NCBI GenBank assembly: GCA_021414065.1
Contig: JAIOPE010000063.1
Location: 1-64,000, forward strand
Origin: Planctomycetota bacterium
GTDB taxonomy: Bacteria; Planctomycetota; JAJSAM01; JAJVHW01
Direction of reading: 5' to 3'
Length of the DNA stretch: 64,000 bases
Shown: one piece after another, positions 19,289-31,034 of the stretch
Layout: every line of letters starts with the position of its first letter
Numbering within the stretch: position 1 is the stretch's first letter
The notes under the pieces: generated by a model
The model's database searches: none
The model's input: only the letters and a program-made list of their open reading frames with translations
Told to the model about the DNA's origin: nothing
Made by a program: the position numbers and the translations under genes

Positions 19289-22200
19289 GGCTGCCTCTCC
19301 GACGGCGCGGGAGTCGCCGCCGCTGGGGCGACTGCGGCGTCGGCCGTGGCCCCGACGCGGCGTGCGTCGCAGCGCTTTCGCCATGCCGAGCGCAGCCCAC
19401 AGAACGCGGCGAGCAGGACCGCAGCCATCGCGACGGCCGCGAGCGCCGGGCGCATGCCCGGAGCAGCCGACGGGTAGAGAGCGACGGCGACAGCGAACGT
19501 GGCGAGCGCCGTGAGCGCAGGCGCGACGCCACGTCGAGTGAGCATCCACCCGAGCGCGAGGACGGCGACTCCGCAGACGACTGCGATCGCGCCCGTCGCG
19601 AGGTCAGGGACGAACCGCGCCTCGAGGCGCGCGTCGTCGCCAGTCCGCTGGAACGAAAACGCGACGCGCCCTGCGACCGACAACGTCACCTGCGGCGGCA
19701 GAGCGCCGCTGCGCACCGTCGGGCGGCCATCCTTCTGGGACTGGCCGTACGCCTGACTGAGCGACGTGAGCACCGCGTCGAACACGCCCCACGACGCTGC
19801 CGGCCGCAGGTTGCCGCCGCCGGAGAAGAGCGTTGCGTCCGGCGGGACCCACGTCGTCCATGCGGTGGCCTGCATCAGGGCGTCGGGCACGCGCGGCGCG
19901 ATCAGGTTCACGTTGAACCAGCGGCCCGCGGCGTCCGGCGCGTCCTCGCGGTAGACGAGGCGCACGCCGAAGCGGTCGTCGCGGCTCTTCCCCGGCGGGC
20001 AGGGGAGGAGCAGCGCGTTCTTCTCGATCCGCGGCGACACCGGGCGCCCGTCCACCTCGGCGCTCTCCACCTGCGCCCCGGCGGGGAGTTCGACGCGCAG
20101 GAACTGGAGACCGTTCACCTGCACGTCCATCCGCACCTCGGTGAGCGCCACAGTGCCGCCGCCGACGAGCGTGTCCAGTGCGAGTGCGTTCACGACCGCT
20201 TGCAGGATCGGCACCGCCTGGTGCTTCGCGACCTGGAGCGTGAGCCCGTGCGGTTGGCTCAGACGCCGCCACGCGAGGAATGCGTCGGCCGACCGCGCCC
20301 ACGCCGGGATCTCCCGCGCGTCGGCGTAGATGAGCCCCTTGCCGGTGCCTTCCACGCTGAGCGCCGGGTCGCGTGTGACCTCGTACCAGCCCTGCTCGCG
20401 TTCGACGCCGAGCACTTGCAGCGCGGGAACTTCGAGTTGCCGCGCGCCACCGACGGCGAGCGGTTCCTGCGGCAGGTCGTACTCGACGCGCAGCACGGTC
20501 TCGCCGAGCACGGGCGACTGGAACACCACCGTGTGGACGACGCGATCGGCGTCGGTCGTGTCCGGGGCGCGGGTGTGCTCTTTGACGGCGCCGCCGTCGA
20601 GCCGCACTCGATCGGCGACCGATTTCGGAAGCGCGAACCGGAACGTGTCCACGCCTGCGTAGCGCACGACGAACCGGATCGAGTGCCGCACGTGGAGGCG
20701 GTCCTCTTCCACGCCGGCGAGCGTGACCGCCTCGGCCACGACGAGCGGCTTCCTCCGGACGATCGTGAGCGTTCCCGAGCGGGCCTCGCCCGCGTGGCGG
20801 AACCCGAAGAGCACCGCCCGCGGCTGCGCGGGGTCGGCGGGGAGGTTGGCCGCGGCGAGCACCGCGGGTTCCGCCGGGACGAAGCCCGTCAGGGCGCCCG
20901 TCCGCACGTCGAACGCCTCGTCGGCGGCGACCGCGAACACGCCCCGCGACCGCGCGACGCCGTCCACGATGAGCACTGGCAGCGCGAGCGTCTGCCCCGC
21001 GTCTCCTGCGGGTCCGTCCGTCCCGATCACAAGCGCCCGACGCAGCACGAGGAAGATCGGCACGGCCCCTTGGCGGCGGGCACCGAGGTCGAGCAGAACG
21101 TGCCGCGCTGCGCCCTCGCCCTCGACGCGAGCGTCAACGGCGCGCATCGTCGCGCCGTCCTGCACCTGAGCGGACTGCAACTCCCAGCCTTCGGGCATCG
21201 AGACGCGCGCCTGGAAGAGCCCCGCCCGTTCGACGACGAGGTCGAGCGCTGCGCGCAGCACCGCCGCGCCCGACGTGATGTCGAGCACCGTGCGCTCGCC
21301 AACCGAGATCTCCGGTGCGACTGTTTCGACGGAGACCGACAGCCGCCGCGCCGCGCCCGCGTAGCGCCACGCGAGCACGGTGACGCCGGGCGTCAGCGGC
21401 TTGGCCGCTCGCATCCACTCGCTCGTCTCGTCGGTCGGCACCCGATACAGCCCCTCCACGGTCGCGGGCCGCACCGCGACCGGCGGGAGCACCTGCACCG
21501 CGATCGTCCCGGCCTCGCGCGATGTCCCCGGGAAGGTCAGCGTCGGCAGTTCGGCGACCGTGTCGCCCGCGGTGCGGGGCCGTTCGAAGAGGACGCTCAG
21601 GTCGTAGGACCCTTCGGCGTCGTTGTGCAGTTCCACGCGCAACTCGCGGCCACTTGCGCCGTTGACGACAGCATCCGACTCCTCCCACGACCGGATCCCC
21701 GCGCCTTCGACCTGCAGCACCCGCTCGGTCGCCGGGAAGGCGACGCGGAATGCCCGCGCTCCGCCCCGCAACATCCAGAACCGGACGAACAGCCGCGTCT
21801 CGACCGTCTGCTCGCCGACGCGGTGGAGGACCTCGCTCTGCGCCTGGACGATCGCGGCCGCTCCGGCCTGCTCCACCGGCTTCGGGCGCCACGTGAGCCG
21901 CACCTCCGGCGCCGCGCCGACGTACGCCATCACCCGCGTGACGCCGCTGCCTTCGTCGGTGCGCGTCGTCGCGAGGTTCGGCTCGACGGTGACGCGCACG
22001 CCCTCGCCGGGCACCGCGAACGACAGACGCGAAACCGGCGCGCCCGCCGACGGGAAGGCCACCGTGCGGTCGCCGTCCTTCGGGAGCACGGCCGCGACGA
22101 GTGTCACCTTCAGCGTGTGCGGGCCTTTGCCACGCACGACGACCCGGCGCCCCTTCTTGTCGGAGACGATCACCGCCGGCTTCCCGTCGAGCGTCGCGCT

Positions 22201-22635
22201 GCCGATCGTCGCGCCCGCGAGACCGACCGGCACCGCGGACTCGCCGTCGGAGCCCGACTGCACCTCAAGCGTGGCCTCGACGACCGCGAGGTCCCCGTCC
22301 ACCGTGCCTTCGTACAGCGCCGACGACACGCCCGACGGCGGCGCCGTGTCGGGCCCGCGGTCCATCGCCTTGCGCCAGAGATCGCGGAACTCCGCGTACG
22401 GCACGAACACGCCCTTGCCTTCCTGTTCGAACACCTTCTTCAGGTCTTCGAACGGGATGTACACGCGCGACGGCGGCGGCACGTCGTCGTCGGTGCGCGC
22501 CGGTGCCGGGCGGGGTCCGCCGTCCTGGGCGCGGACGTCGCTCGGCGCAGGGCCGACCAGCGTTGCGACCGCGGCGGCGAGAAGGAGGGCGAACGCACCG
22601 CCGATGCGACGCGTGAGAGACGTGCGGCTGGCCAT
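19285..22635 (-). CDS. Large membrane-anchored modular protein (1116 aa), paralogue of the giant neighbour
   Basis: Starts at ATG 22635 with a GGAGGG ribosome-binding site nearby. A signal peptide (FALLLAAAVATLVG, cleavage after RAQ) leads to a short SRVYIPFEDLKKVFEQ and PYAEFRDLWRKAMD opening, which is the same module as the one near residue 1177 of the 2411-aa protein downstream. The rest is beta-rich with ATLDGKPAV-type strands and no cysteines of note. Near the C-terminus are several transmembrane helices (VVCGVAVLALGWML, LTALATFAVAVALYP, AAVAMAAVLLAAFCG) and a basic tail. ATGA overlap with the next gene implies translational coupling, so the two products are likely made together and may form one cell-envelope complex. 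Function unknown. Confidence 0.85.
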   Translation of the reverse strand: MASRTSLTRRIGGAFALLLAAAVATLVGPAPSDVRAQDGGPRPAPARTDDDVPPPSRVYIPFEDLKKVFEQEGKGVFVPYAEFRDLWRKAMDRGPDTAPPSGVSSALYEGTVDGDLAVVEATLEVQSGSDGESAVPVGLAGATIGSATLDGKPAVIVSDKKGRRVVVRGKGPHTLKVTLVAAVLPKDGDRTVAFPSAGAPVSRLSFAVPGEGVRVTVEPNLATTRTDEGSGVTRVMAYVGAAPEVRLTWRPKPVEQAGAAAIVQAQSEVLHRVGEQTVETRLFVRFWMLRGGARAFRVAFPATERVLQVEGAGIRSWEESDAVVNGASGRELRVELHNDAEGSYDLSVLFERPRTAGDTVAELPTLTFPGTSREAGTIAVQVLPPVAVRPATVEGLYRVPTDETSEWMRAAKPLTPGVTVLAWRYAGAARRLSVSVETVAPEISVGERTVLDITSGAAVLRAALDLVVERAGLFQARVSMPEGWELQSAQVQDGATMRAVDARVEGEGAARHVLLDLGARRQGAVPIFLVLRRALVIGTDGPAGDAGQTLALPVLIVDGVARSRGVFAVAADEAFDVRTGALTGFVPAEPAVLAAANLPADPAQPRAVLFGFRHAGEARSGTLTIVRRKPLVVAEAVTLAGVEEDRLHVRHSIRFVVRYAGVDTFRFALPKSVADRVRLDGGAVKEHTRAPDTTDADRVVHTVVFQSPVLGETVLRVEYDLPQEPLAVGGARQLEVPALQVLGVEREQGWYEVTRDPALSVEGTGKGLIYADAREIPAWARSADAFLAWRRLSQPHGLTLQVAKHQAVPILQAVVNALALDTLVGGGTVALTEVRMDVQVNGLQFLRVELPAGAQVESAEVDGRPVSPRIEKNALLLPCPPGKSRDDRFGVRLVYREDAPDAAGRWFNVNLIAPRVPDALMQATAWTTWVPPDATLFSGGGNLRPAASWGVFDAVLTSLSQAYGQSQKDGRPTVRSGALPPQVTLSVAGRVAFSFQRTGDDARLEARFVPDLATGAIAVVCGVAVLALGWMLTRRGVAPALTALATFAVAVALYPSAAPGMRPALAAVAMAAVLLAAFCGLRSAWRKRCDARRVGATADAAVAPAAATPAPSERQP

Positions 22636-22983
22636 GGACGGGAACCCTCCGGAGCGGGCGGCGGCCGAGCCGTCGCGATGTCGAACGCGTTGCGCCCACC
22701 GAGCATCGCGGGACGCAGGTTGTCAGACGTTCAGACGCCTCCGGATGTTAGGAGTTCCTGCCAGCTTGGGATGCACAAGCCTGCGAAACCCGCGCGCTTC
22801 GAGCGCGGGGTCATCGGCTCCTCGGTCCGGGCCGTCGCGACGTCCGTCGCCTGGTCCGTATCCGGTGACGCGAGTCACAGCGCTCCGCGCGTGAACCGGG
22901 TCGTCTAGGCGCCCATGAAGCCGATTCCGATTCACGACTCCTCGCACCGCCTCGTCGCCTGTCCGCGCGAGGTCTCCGTCTGC
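22636..22983. other. Intergenic region between the giant-protein operon and cysK
   Basis: Divergent promoter region with no gene recognised. It holds a 7-bp stem hairpin with a GCTTCGA loop at 22789-22809. The in-frame stretch 22915-22983 could be a 23-residue N-terminal extension of cysK, but it does not resemble the family. Confidence 0.5.
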
Positions 22984-23898
22984 ATGCAGCCCTCGGGCGT
23001 GCTCGATTCCATCGGCAACACGCCGATGATCCGGCTCAAGGCCGCGAGCGAGGCCACGGGCTGCCGCATCCTCGGCAAGTGCGAGTACATGAACCCCGGC
23101 GGCAGCATCAAGGATCGCATTGCGAAGGCCATCATCGAGCGCGCCGAGGAGCGCGGCACCCTGCGTCAGGGCATGACGATCCTCGAGGTCACGAGCGGCA
23201 ACACCGGCATCGCCTTCTCGATGGTCGGCGCCGTGAAGGGCTACCGCGTCGTCATCATGATGCCGAAGACCGTGAGCGAGGAGCGGCGGCAGATGATCCG
23301 TTCTCTCGGCGCCGAACTCGAGCTGATCTCCGAGATCAACCGCATCCAGCAGGCCGTTGCCGACTCCAAGCTCCGTGCCGTCGAGGACCCGACGCTGTTC
23401 CTCCCGAGCCAGTTCGCGAACCCCGACAACCCGTGGGCCCACGAGACCACCACCGGCCCCGAGATCCTGGCGCAGACCCAGGGCAACCTGGACGCGTTCG
23501 TGATGGGCGTGGGCACGGGCGGCACCGTGATGGGCGTCGGCCGCGCCATCCGACGCGCCGGCTCCAAGGCGAAAGTCATCGCCGTCGAACCCGACGAGTC
23601 CGCCGTCATGTCCGGCGACAAGCCCGGCCGCCACGGCATTCAGGGCCTCGCCGACGGTTTCATTCCCGAGATCGTCCAACTTCCCGAGCTCGACGGTATT
23701 CAGCGCGTCCGCACCGACGACGCGAAGCACATGGCCGCGCGCCTCTCCCGCGAGGAGGGCCTCCTCGTCGGCATCTCGTCCGGCGCCAACGTCATCGCCG
23801 CCACCGAGATCGCCCGCCGCCTCGGCCCCGGCCACACGGTCGTCACCATGCTCTGCGACCGCGGCGAGCGGTACCTGTCACTCGGGCTGGAGCCGTAG
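22984..23898 (+). CDS. cysK: Cysteine synthase (O-acetylserine sulfhydrylase)
   Basis: 304 residues from ATG 22984. PLP enzyme making cysteine from O-acetylserine and sulfide. The N-terminus LDSIGNTPMIRLK is the normal start of the family, which is why I prefer this ATG to one at 22915. The PLP lysine is K43 in NPGGSIKDR; the TSGNTGIAF substrate loop and the GVGTGGTVMG phosphate-binding loop are present, as is the SSGAN loop late in the protein. The length is close to CysK/CysM size. A cystathionine beta-synthase activity cannot be excluded by sequence. Divergent from the giant-protein operon and followed by dispersed repeats, so it is probably monocistronic. Confidence 0.93.
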   Translation: MQPSGVLDSIGNTPMIRLKAASEATGCRILGKCEYMNPGGSIKDRIAKAIIERAEERGTLRQGMTILEVTSGNTGIAFSMVGAVKGYRVVIMMPKTVSEERRQMIRSLGAELELISEINRIQQAVADSKLRAVEDPTLFLPSQFANPDNPWAHETTTGPEILAQTQGNLDAFVMGVGTGGTVMGVGRAIRRAGSKAKVIAVEPDESAVMSGDKPGRHGIQGLADGFIPEIVQLPELDGIQRVRTDDAKHMAARLSREEGLLVGISSGANVIAATEIARRLGPGHTVVTMLCDRGERYLSLGLEP

Positions 23899-23929
23899 GC
23901 GAGGGGGAGGCTTGACGCACGCATTCCCT

Positions 23930-24038
23930 TGCGACGCGCCTCCGCGGAGCAGAGCGGCCGGGCCGCACCGAGGAGAACGCGACCCGGCGCTCGTGGCGGC
24001 GTTCCCGACGAGGTAGGCACGAGCCGCGAACGGTACGG
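23930..24038 (+). repeat. Dispersed repeat, copy B (longest)
   Basis: Aligns to 1-83 (minus strand) over 23956-24038 and to 9121-9201 over 23930-24010, so it spans both partial copies. It is directly followed by a REP-like palindrome at 24047. Confidence 0.72.
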
Positions 24039-24046
24039 AGGGGCGC

Positions 24047-24075
24047 GAGTTTTTGAGTTTTTGGGGACCGTCCCC
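24047..24075 (-). repeat. REP-like palindromic repeat, copy 2
   Basis: Same unit as 7954-7982 in opposite orientation: GAGTTTTTGAG then GGGGACCGTCCCC. Confidence 0.75.
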
Positions 24076-24116
24076 GCGGGCGCAAGGGAGTCGGACGCGC
24101 CGAACGAGGCCGCTGG

Positions 24117-24989
24117 CTACCGACGGTCGTTCTCGGCCTGTGGATGCATGCTCTTCTGGATCTGCGCCTCGATCACCGCCGAGTGTTCCCACCAGCCGAT
24201 CGTGTTGAAACCCGTCTTGTGGTCGTTGCCGAGAACGATCACTCGTGATCCGACCTTCGCGGGTGCGCCGCCGGGCAGATCGCAAAGGAGGGTGCCGCTG
24301 CGTGGGCCTCGGATGGCCTGCGAGATCGAGAGGCGCCACGGCGTGCGGCGGTCTCCCTCCCCCTCTGGTGCGGCCGAGACGGTGCAGACGTAGATCTGGT
24401 GGACCTGCAGGTACTGCTCGAAGCCACTCCTCCAGTGGAGTGGGCTACCGACGTGCGCCGATTCGCGGAGCTCTGCGAGGCCGAGCGATGTGCCGCGTGC
24501 GGACTGCTCGTCGATGTCGCGCCGCGCGGCCTCGTCCGCTTCGACGCGCGGGCGCACGCCGGCCCACCAATCGATCGCGTAGCGCGAGGCGCGACCGAAC
24601 ACGTGCTCGGGTCCGCTCGGCCCGGAGAACCGTCCCTTGAGCACGTCCTGCGCCGGTGCATACGTGACGTGCTGCTCGACCGTCGAGCCGTCCGCTTGGC
24701 GCCGAGAGGTAATCGTCACGCGGAGCGTGGCGACATCGAACGTCCACGTGGCCGGGCAGACGGCCTCCGAGACGACGTGCGCAGTGCCGTCAGCACGCAG
24801 GTCGAGCATCGTATTCTCCCCGCTGAGCCCATCGTCCCAAAGGCCGACAAGCGCCGCCATCGACGGCTCGGCGACCGGATGCGCCTCGACGGTCGGAGCC
24901 TCAGCGGCGTCACGCGACGATGACGCCGTCCCGTCGCACGCTACGACGCACGACGCCACGATCCAGAGGAAGCAGGTCCGTCTTAGCAT
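24117..24989 (-). CDS. Hypothetical lipoprotein
   Basis: 290 residues. ATG 24989 follows a GAGGT ribosome-binding site and starts a lipoprotein signal (MLRRTCFLWIVASCVVAC) with lipobox VVAC at residue 18. The mature N-terminus is Ser/Ala/Glu-rich; residues 45-130 form a beta domain with GLWDDGLSGENTMLDLRADG, reminiscent of small lipocalin-like or META-like domains that open with a G-x-W motif. The second half is predicted soluble with a Cys-containing IYVCTVSAAPEG strand and IRGPRSGTLLCDLPGG. No enzyme motif. It lies 29 bp downstream of katG on the same strand, so co-expression is possible. Confidence 0.75.
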   Translation of the reverse strand: MLRRTCFLWIVASCVVACDGTASSSRDAAEAPTVEAHPVAEPSMAALVGLWDDGLSGENTMLDLRADGTAHVVSEAVCPATWTFDVATLRVTITSRRQADGSTVEQHVTYAPAQDVLKGRFSGPSGPEHVFGRASRYAIDWWAGVRPRVEADEAARRDIDEQSARGTSLGLAELRESAHVGSPLHWRSGFEQYLQVHQIYVCTVSAAPEGEGDRRTPWRLSISQAIRGPRSGTLLCDLPGGAPAKVGSRVIVLGNDHKTGFNTIGWWEHSAVIEAQIQKSMHPQAENDRR

Positions 24990-25018
24990 GCACACCTCGC
25001 CGCAGGAAAGCGCACTCG

Positions 25019-28020
<3,002 letters not shown>

Positions 28021-28688
28021 ACGCAACGGGCCTGCACCGCACGGGCTGTCGGAGCGGAGGCGAGCGTCGGTGATGGGCCTCGAGTCTCGGGGTGGCCGTC
28101 GCGGGCCCGGCCGCGGGAATGTAGCGCCTCGTCGCTCGCCGTTGGCTCCTCGACGCCGACGGTCCGCGCGATCTCCATTCTCGGCTTCCGCGAGATGCCG
28201 GCGTCCGAATCCAGTGCTTGACCGGCGCTCACTCGGTCCTGCATCCTCTCAGCACGATCGACTCCGCATTCGTTGCCCGAGGGTCCGGGCGCCGCGCAGG
28301 CGGTTGGCGTGGTCGGTCGCAGGAGACTGCATGACCCTCGCGTTCACCGCTCCCAGGCGCGCCCCTGCGACGCCTGCCGATTCGCTCCGACAACTCCCGC
28401 GCCGCGGGATTGGAGACGGTCAACGCCCCGACCCATGCGGGGCCAACGGCCCCCGGGAGCAATGATGTTGATCGGGGACTTCCAGAGGAAGCGAACGCGG
28501 CGGCGGCACGCCCGACGCCCTGAATCGAACAGCGCGGGCTGCATACTGACTGTGGATTTGCGGCGAGCGAAGGCCGCAGACTGGTCGGCCAACAGTGCGC
28601 GAAGTCGATGCGCCTGCATCGCTGCCGTTGCGGTTCGCGCCTCTCGGCGGAGTCGTTCGTAGCCCCCGCGGCCACGAACGCGATCGCC
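28021..28688. other. Non-coding left end of the island
   Basis: About 670 bp with only short, low-complexity frames on both strands. It presumably contains the promoter for the glycosyltransferase-radical SAM gene. I see no gene, terminator or repeat that I would defend. Confidence 0.4.
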
Positions 28689-31034
28689 ATGCGGATCCTC
28701 CACGTCATCCACGGATACCCGATGCGCTTCAACGCCGGGTCCGAGGTCTATACGCAGTCGCTCTGTCACGCGCTCGCCGCGCGGCACGAGGTCCACATCT
28801 TCACTCGCGACGAGGACCCTTTCGCACCGGCGCACTCCCCGCGGCTGGAGCAGGACCGGGACGACCCGCGCATCACGCTCCACCTCGTGAACATGGCCGG
28901 ATCGCGCGACCGCTACCGCCACGAGGCCGTCGATCGGCGCTTCGGCGAGGTGATCGACCGGACCCGGGCGGAGTTGGTCCACATCGGACACCTGAACCAC
29001 CTGTCGACCTCGCTGGTCGCCGAAGCTGCCCGGCGCGGACTCCCCGTCGTCTTCACTCTCCACGACTACTGGTTGATGTGCCCGCGCGGCCAGTTCATGC
29101 AACTCTCGCCCGAGGACGCAAACGATACATGGACCGTCTGCGACGGCCAAGAGCATGAGAAGTGTGCGCGCCGCTGCTACAGCCGCTACTTCTCCGGCGC
29201 GCCCAATGAGGAGTCGTCGGACGTCGCCGCCTGGACCGACTGGGTCGCCCGTCGCATGGCCCACGTCCGCGAGGTCTGCGAACTCGTCGACCTATTCCTC
29301 GTGCCGTCCGAGGTGATGGTGGACCGCTTCCACCGCGAATTCGGGCTGCCCCTCGCGAAGCTGAAGTACCTCGACTACGGCTTCGATCGTCAGCTTCTCT
29401 CGCAACGACGACGCACGCCGGGCGAGCCGTTCACGTTCGGGTACATCGGGACGCACACGCCGGCCAAGGGCATCCACGTTCTCATTGACGCGTTCGGTCG
29501 GGTGCGGGGCGCGGCCCAGTTGCGCATTTACGGCCGTCCACGAAGCCCGGAGACAGCCGCGCTGCATTCGCGCGCCCGGGCGCTCCCGAACGGAGCCGGG
29601 GACCGAGTCCAGTGGCTCCCGGAGTACCAGAACGGGGACATCGTCCGCGAGGTGTTCGACCGCGTCGATGCCATCGTCGTCCCTTCCATCTGGGTCGAGA
29701 ACTCCCCGCTCGTCATCCACGAGGCCCAAGCCGTCCGCGTTCCAGTGATCAGCGGCGACGTCGGCGGGATGGCGGAACTCGTTCGCCACGAGGAGAACGG
29801 ACTCCTGTTCCGCCATCGCGACGCGGCCGATCTCGCGCGGCAAATGCAGCGACTCGCCGACGATCGGGCGCTCGCGCGCCGCCTCGGCGCGCGCGGCTAC
29901 GTCCGAGATCCGGAGGGCCGGGTCCCCGACCTCGCGGACCATGCCGCGGCGATTGAGACGACCTACGGTGAGCTGATCGAGCGACGCCGGACCGCGCGCG
30001 TCGACGCCCTGCCGGGTCCGTGGCGCATCACGTTCGACACCAACCCCGACGACTGCAATCTCCACTGCGTGATGTGCGAGGAGCACAGCCCGCACAGTCC
30101 GCTCCAGGCCGCGCGGCGCGCCGCGGGTCACCCGCCGCGACGCATGCCGATTGCGCTGATCCGACAGGTCATCGCCGAGGCAGCGTCCCGCGGACTCCGC
30201 GAGGTCATTCCGTCCACGATGGGCGAGCCACTCCTCTTCGCCGAGTTCGAGGAGATCCTCGCCCTGTGCCGCGATCACAGTGTGAAGCTCAATCTCACGA
30301 CGAACGGGACGTTCCCGCGACTCGGCGCGCGCGCGTGGGCAGAGAAGATCGTCCCGGTCACATCCGACGTGAAGATCTCGTGGAACGGCGCCACGAAGGC
30401 AACGCACGAGGCCGTCATGCTCGGCGCGCGGTGGGAGCAGATGCTTGGCAACGTCCGCGAGTTCGTGGCCGTGCGTGACGAGCACGCCGCCGTGGGTGCC
30501 GATCGCTGCCGCGTGACCTTCCAGCTCACGTTCCTCGAGACGAACGTCGCAGAGATCCCCGACGTGGTGCGTCTCGCTGCGGAACTCGGCATCGATCGCG
30601 TAAAGGGCCACCATCTCTGGGCGCACTTCGACGGGATCAAGTCGGAGTCGATGCGTCGAAGCCCGGAGTCGATCGCGCACTGGAACGCCGTCGTGCGGGC
30701 GGCGCGCGAAGCGGCCGAGCGGCATCGTCTCCCGGACGGGCGCCGCGTGCTGCTGGAGAACATCTTCCCCCTCGACTCCGATGCGCCCGAGGACCTGGCG
30801 CGCGGAGGGCCCTGCCCGTTTCTCGGCCAAGAGGCGTGGATCAGCGCCGAGGGCCGCTTCAACCCCTGCTGCGCGCCCGACGCGCAGCGCCGCACCCTCG
30901 GCGAGTTCGGGAACCTGAACCAGACCGTCCTCGCAGAGGTCTGGAACGGGGATGCGTATCGGCAGCTCGTCGCGGGCTACGCGAGCCGTGATCTCTGCCG
31001 CGGATGCAACATGCGCAGGCCGGTGACACCATGA
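28689..31034 (+). CDS. Fusion of GT4-type glycosyltransferase and radical SAM/SPASM-like domain
   Basis: 781 residues from ATG 28689 (MRILHVIHGYPMRFNAGSEV). Residues 1-435 are a GT-B glycosyltransferase: an N-terminal Rossmann start with a GSEVYTQ acceptor loop, a linker with FTFGYIGTHTPAKGIHVL, and the nucleotide-sugar site VVPSIWVENSPLVIHEAQA with the Glu-x7-Glu-like pattern. Residues 445-781 are a radical SAM enzyme with cluster motif C456-x3-C460-x2-C463 (CNLHCVMC), GEPLLFAEFEE, and a C-terminal cysteine set (CC at 727-728, C770 and C773) typical of a SPASM/auxiliary cluster. Joining a sugar transferase to a SAM radical enzyme is unusual and implies successive modification of the same substrate. 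The stop overlaps the next start by ATGA. Confidence 0.85.
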   Translation: MRILHVIHGYPMRFNAGSEVYTQSLCHALAARHEVHIFTRDEDPFAPAHSPRLEQDRDDPRITLHLVNMAGSRDRYRHEAVDRRFGEVIDRTRAELVHIGHLNHLSTSLVAEAARRGLPVVFTLHDYWLMCPRGQFMQLSPEDANDTWTVCDGQEHEKCARRCYSRYFSGAPNEESSDVAAWTDWVARRMAHVREVCELVDLFLVPSEVMVDRFHREFGLPLAKLKYLDYGFDRQLLSQRRRTPGEPFTFGYIGTHTPAKGIHVLIDAFGRVRGAAQLRIYGRPRSPETAALHSRARALPNGAGDRVQWLPEYQNGDIVREVFDRVDAIVVPSIWVENSPLVIHEAQAVRVPVISGDVGGMAELVRHEENGLLFRHRDAADLARQMQRLADDRALARRLGARGYVRDPEGRVPDLADHAAAIETTYGELIERRRTARVDALPGPWRITFDTNPDDCNLHCVMCEEHSPHSPLQAARRAAGHPPRRMPIALIRQVIAEAASRGLREVIPSTMGEPLLFAEFEEILALCRDHSVKLNLTTNGTFPRLGARAWAEKIVPVTSDVKISWNGATKATHEAVMLGARWEQMLGNVREFVAVRDEHAAVGADRCRVTFQLTFLETNVAEIPDVVRLAAELGIDRVKGHHLWAHFDGIKSESMRRSPESIAHWNAVVRAAREAAERHRLPDGRRVLLENIFPLDSDAPEDLARGGPCPFLGQEAWISAEGRFNPCCAPDAQRRTLGEFGNLNQTVLAEVWNGDAYRQLVAGYASRDLCRGCNMRRPVTP

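Noticed and set aside
12815-19477. 2220-residue open frame on the plus strand, antisense to the giant protein
   Set aside because: Arg/His/Asp-rich low-complexity translation without domains; a by-product of extreme third-position GC bias in the minus-strand gene.
28070-28688. Short ORFs on both strands at the left end of the island
   Set aside because: No start signals, no family, biased composition.
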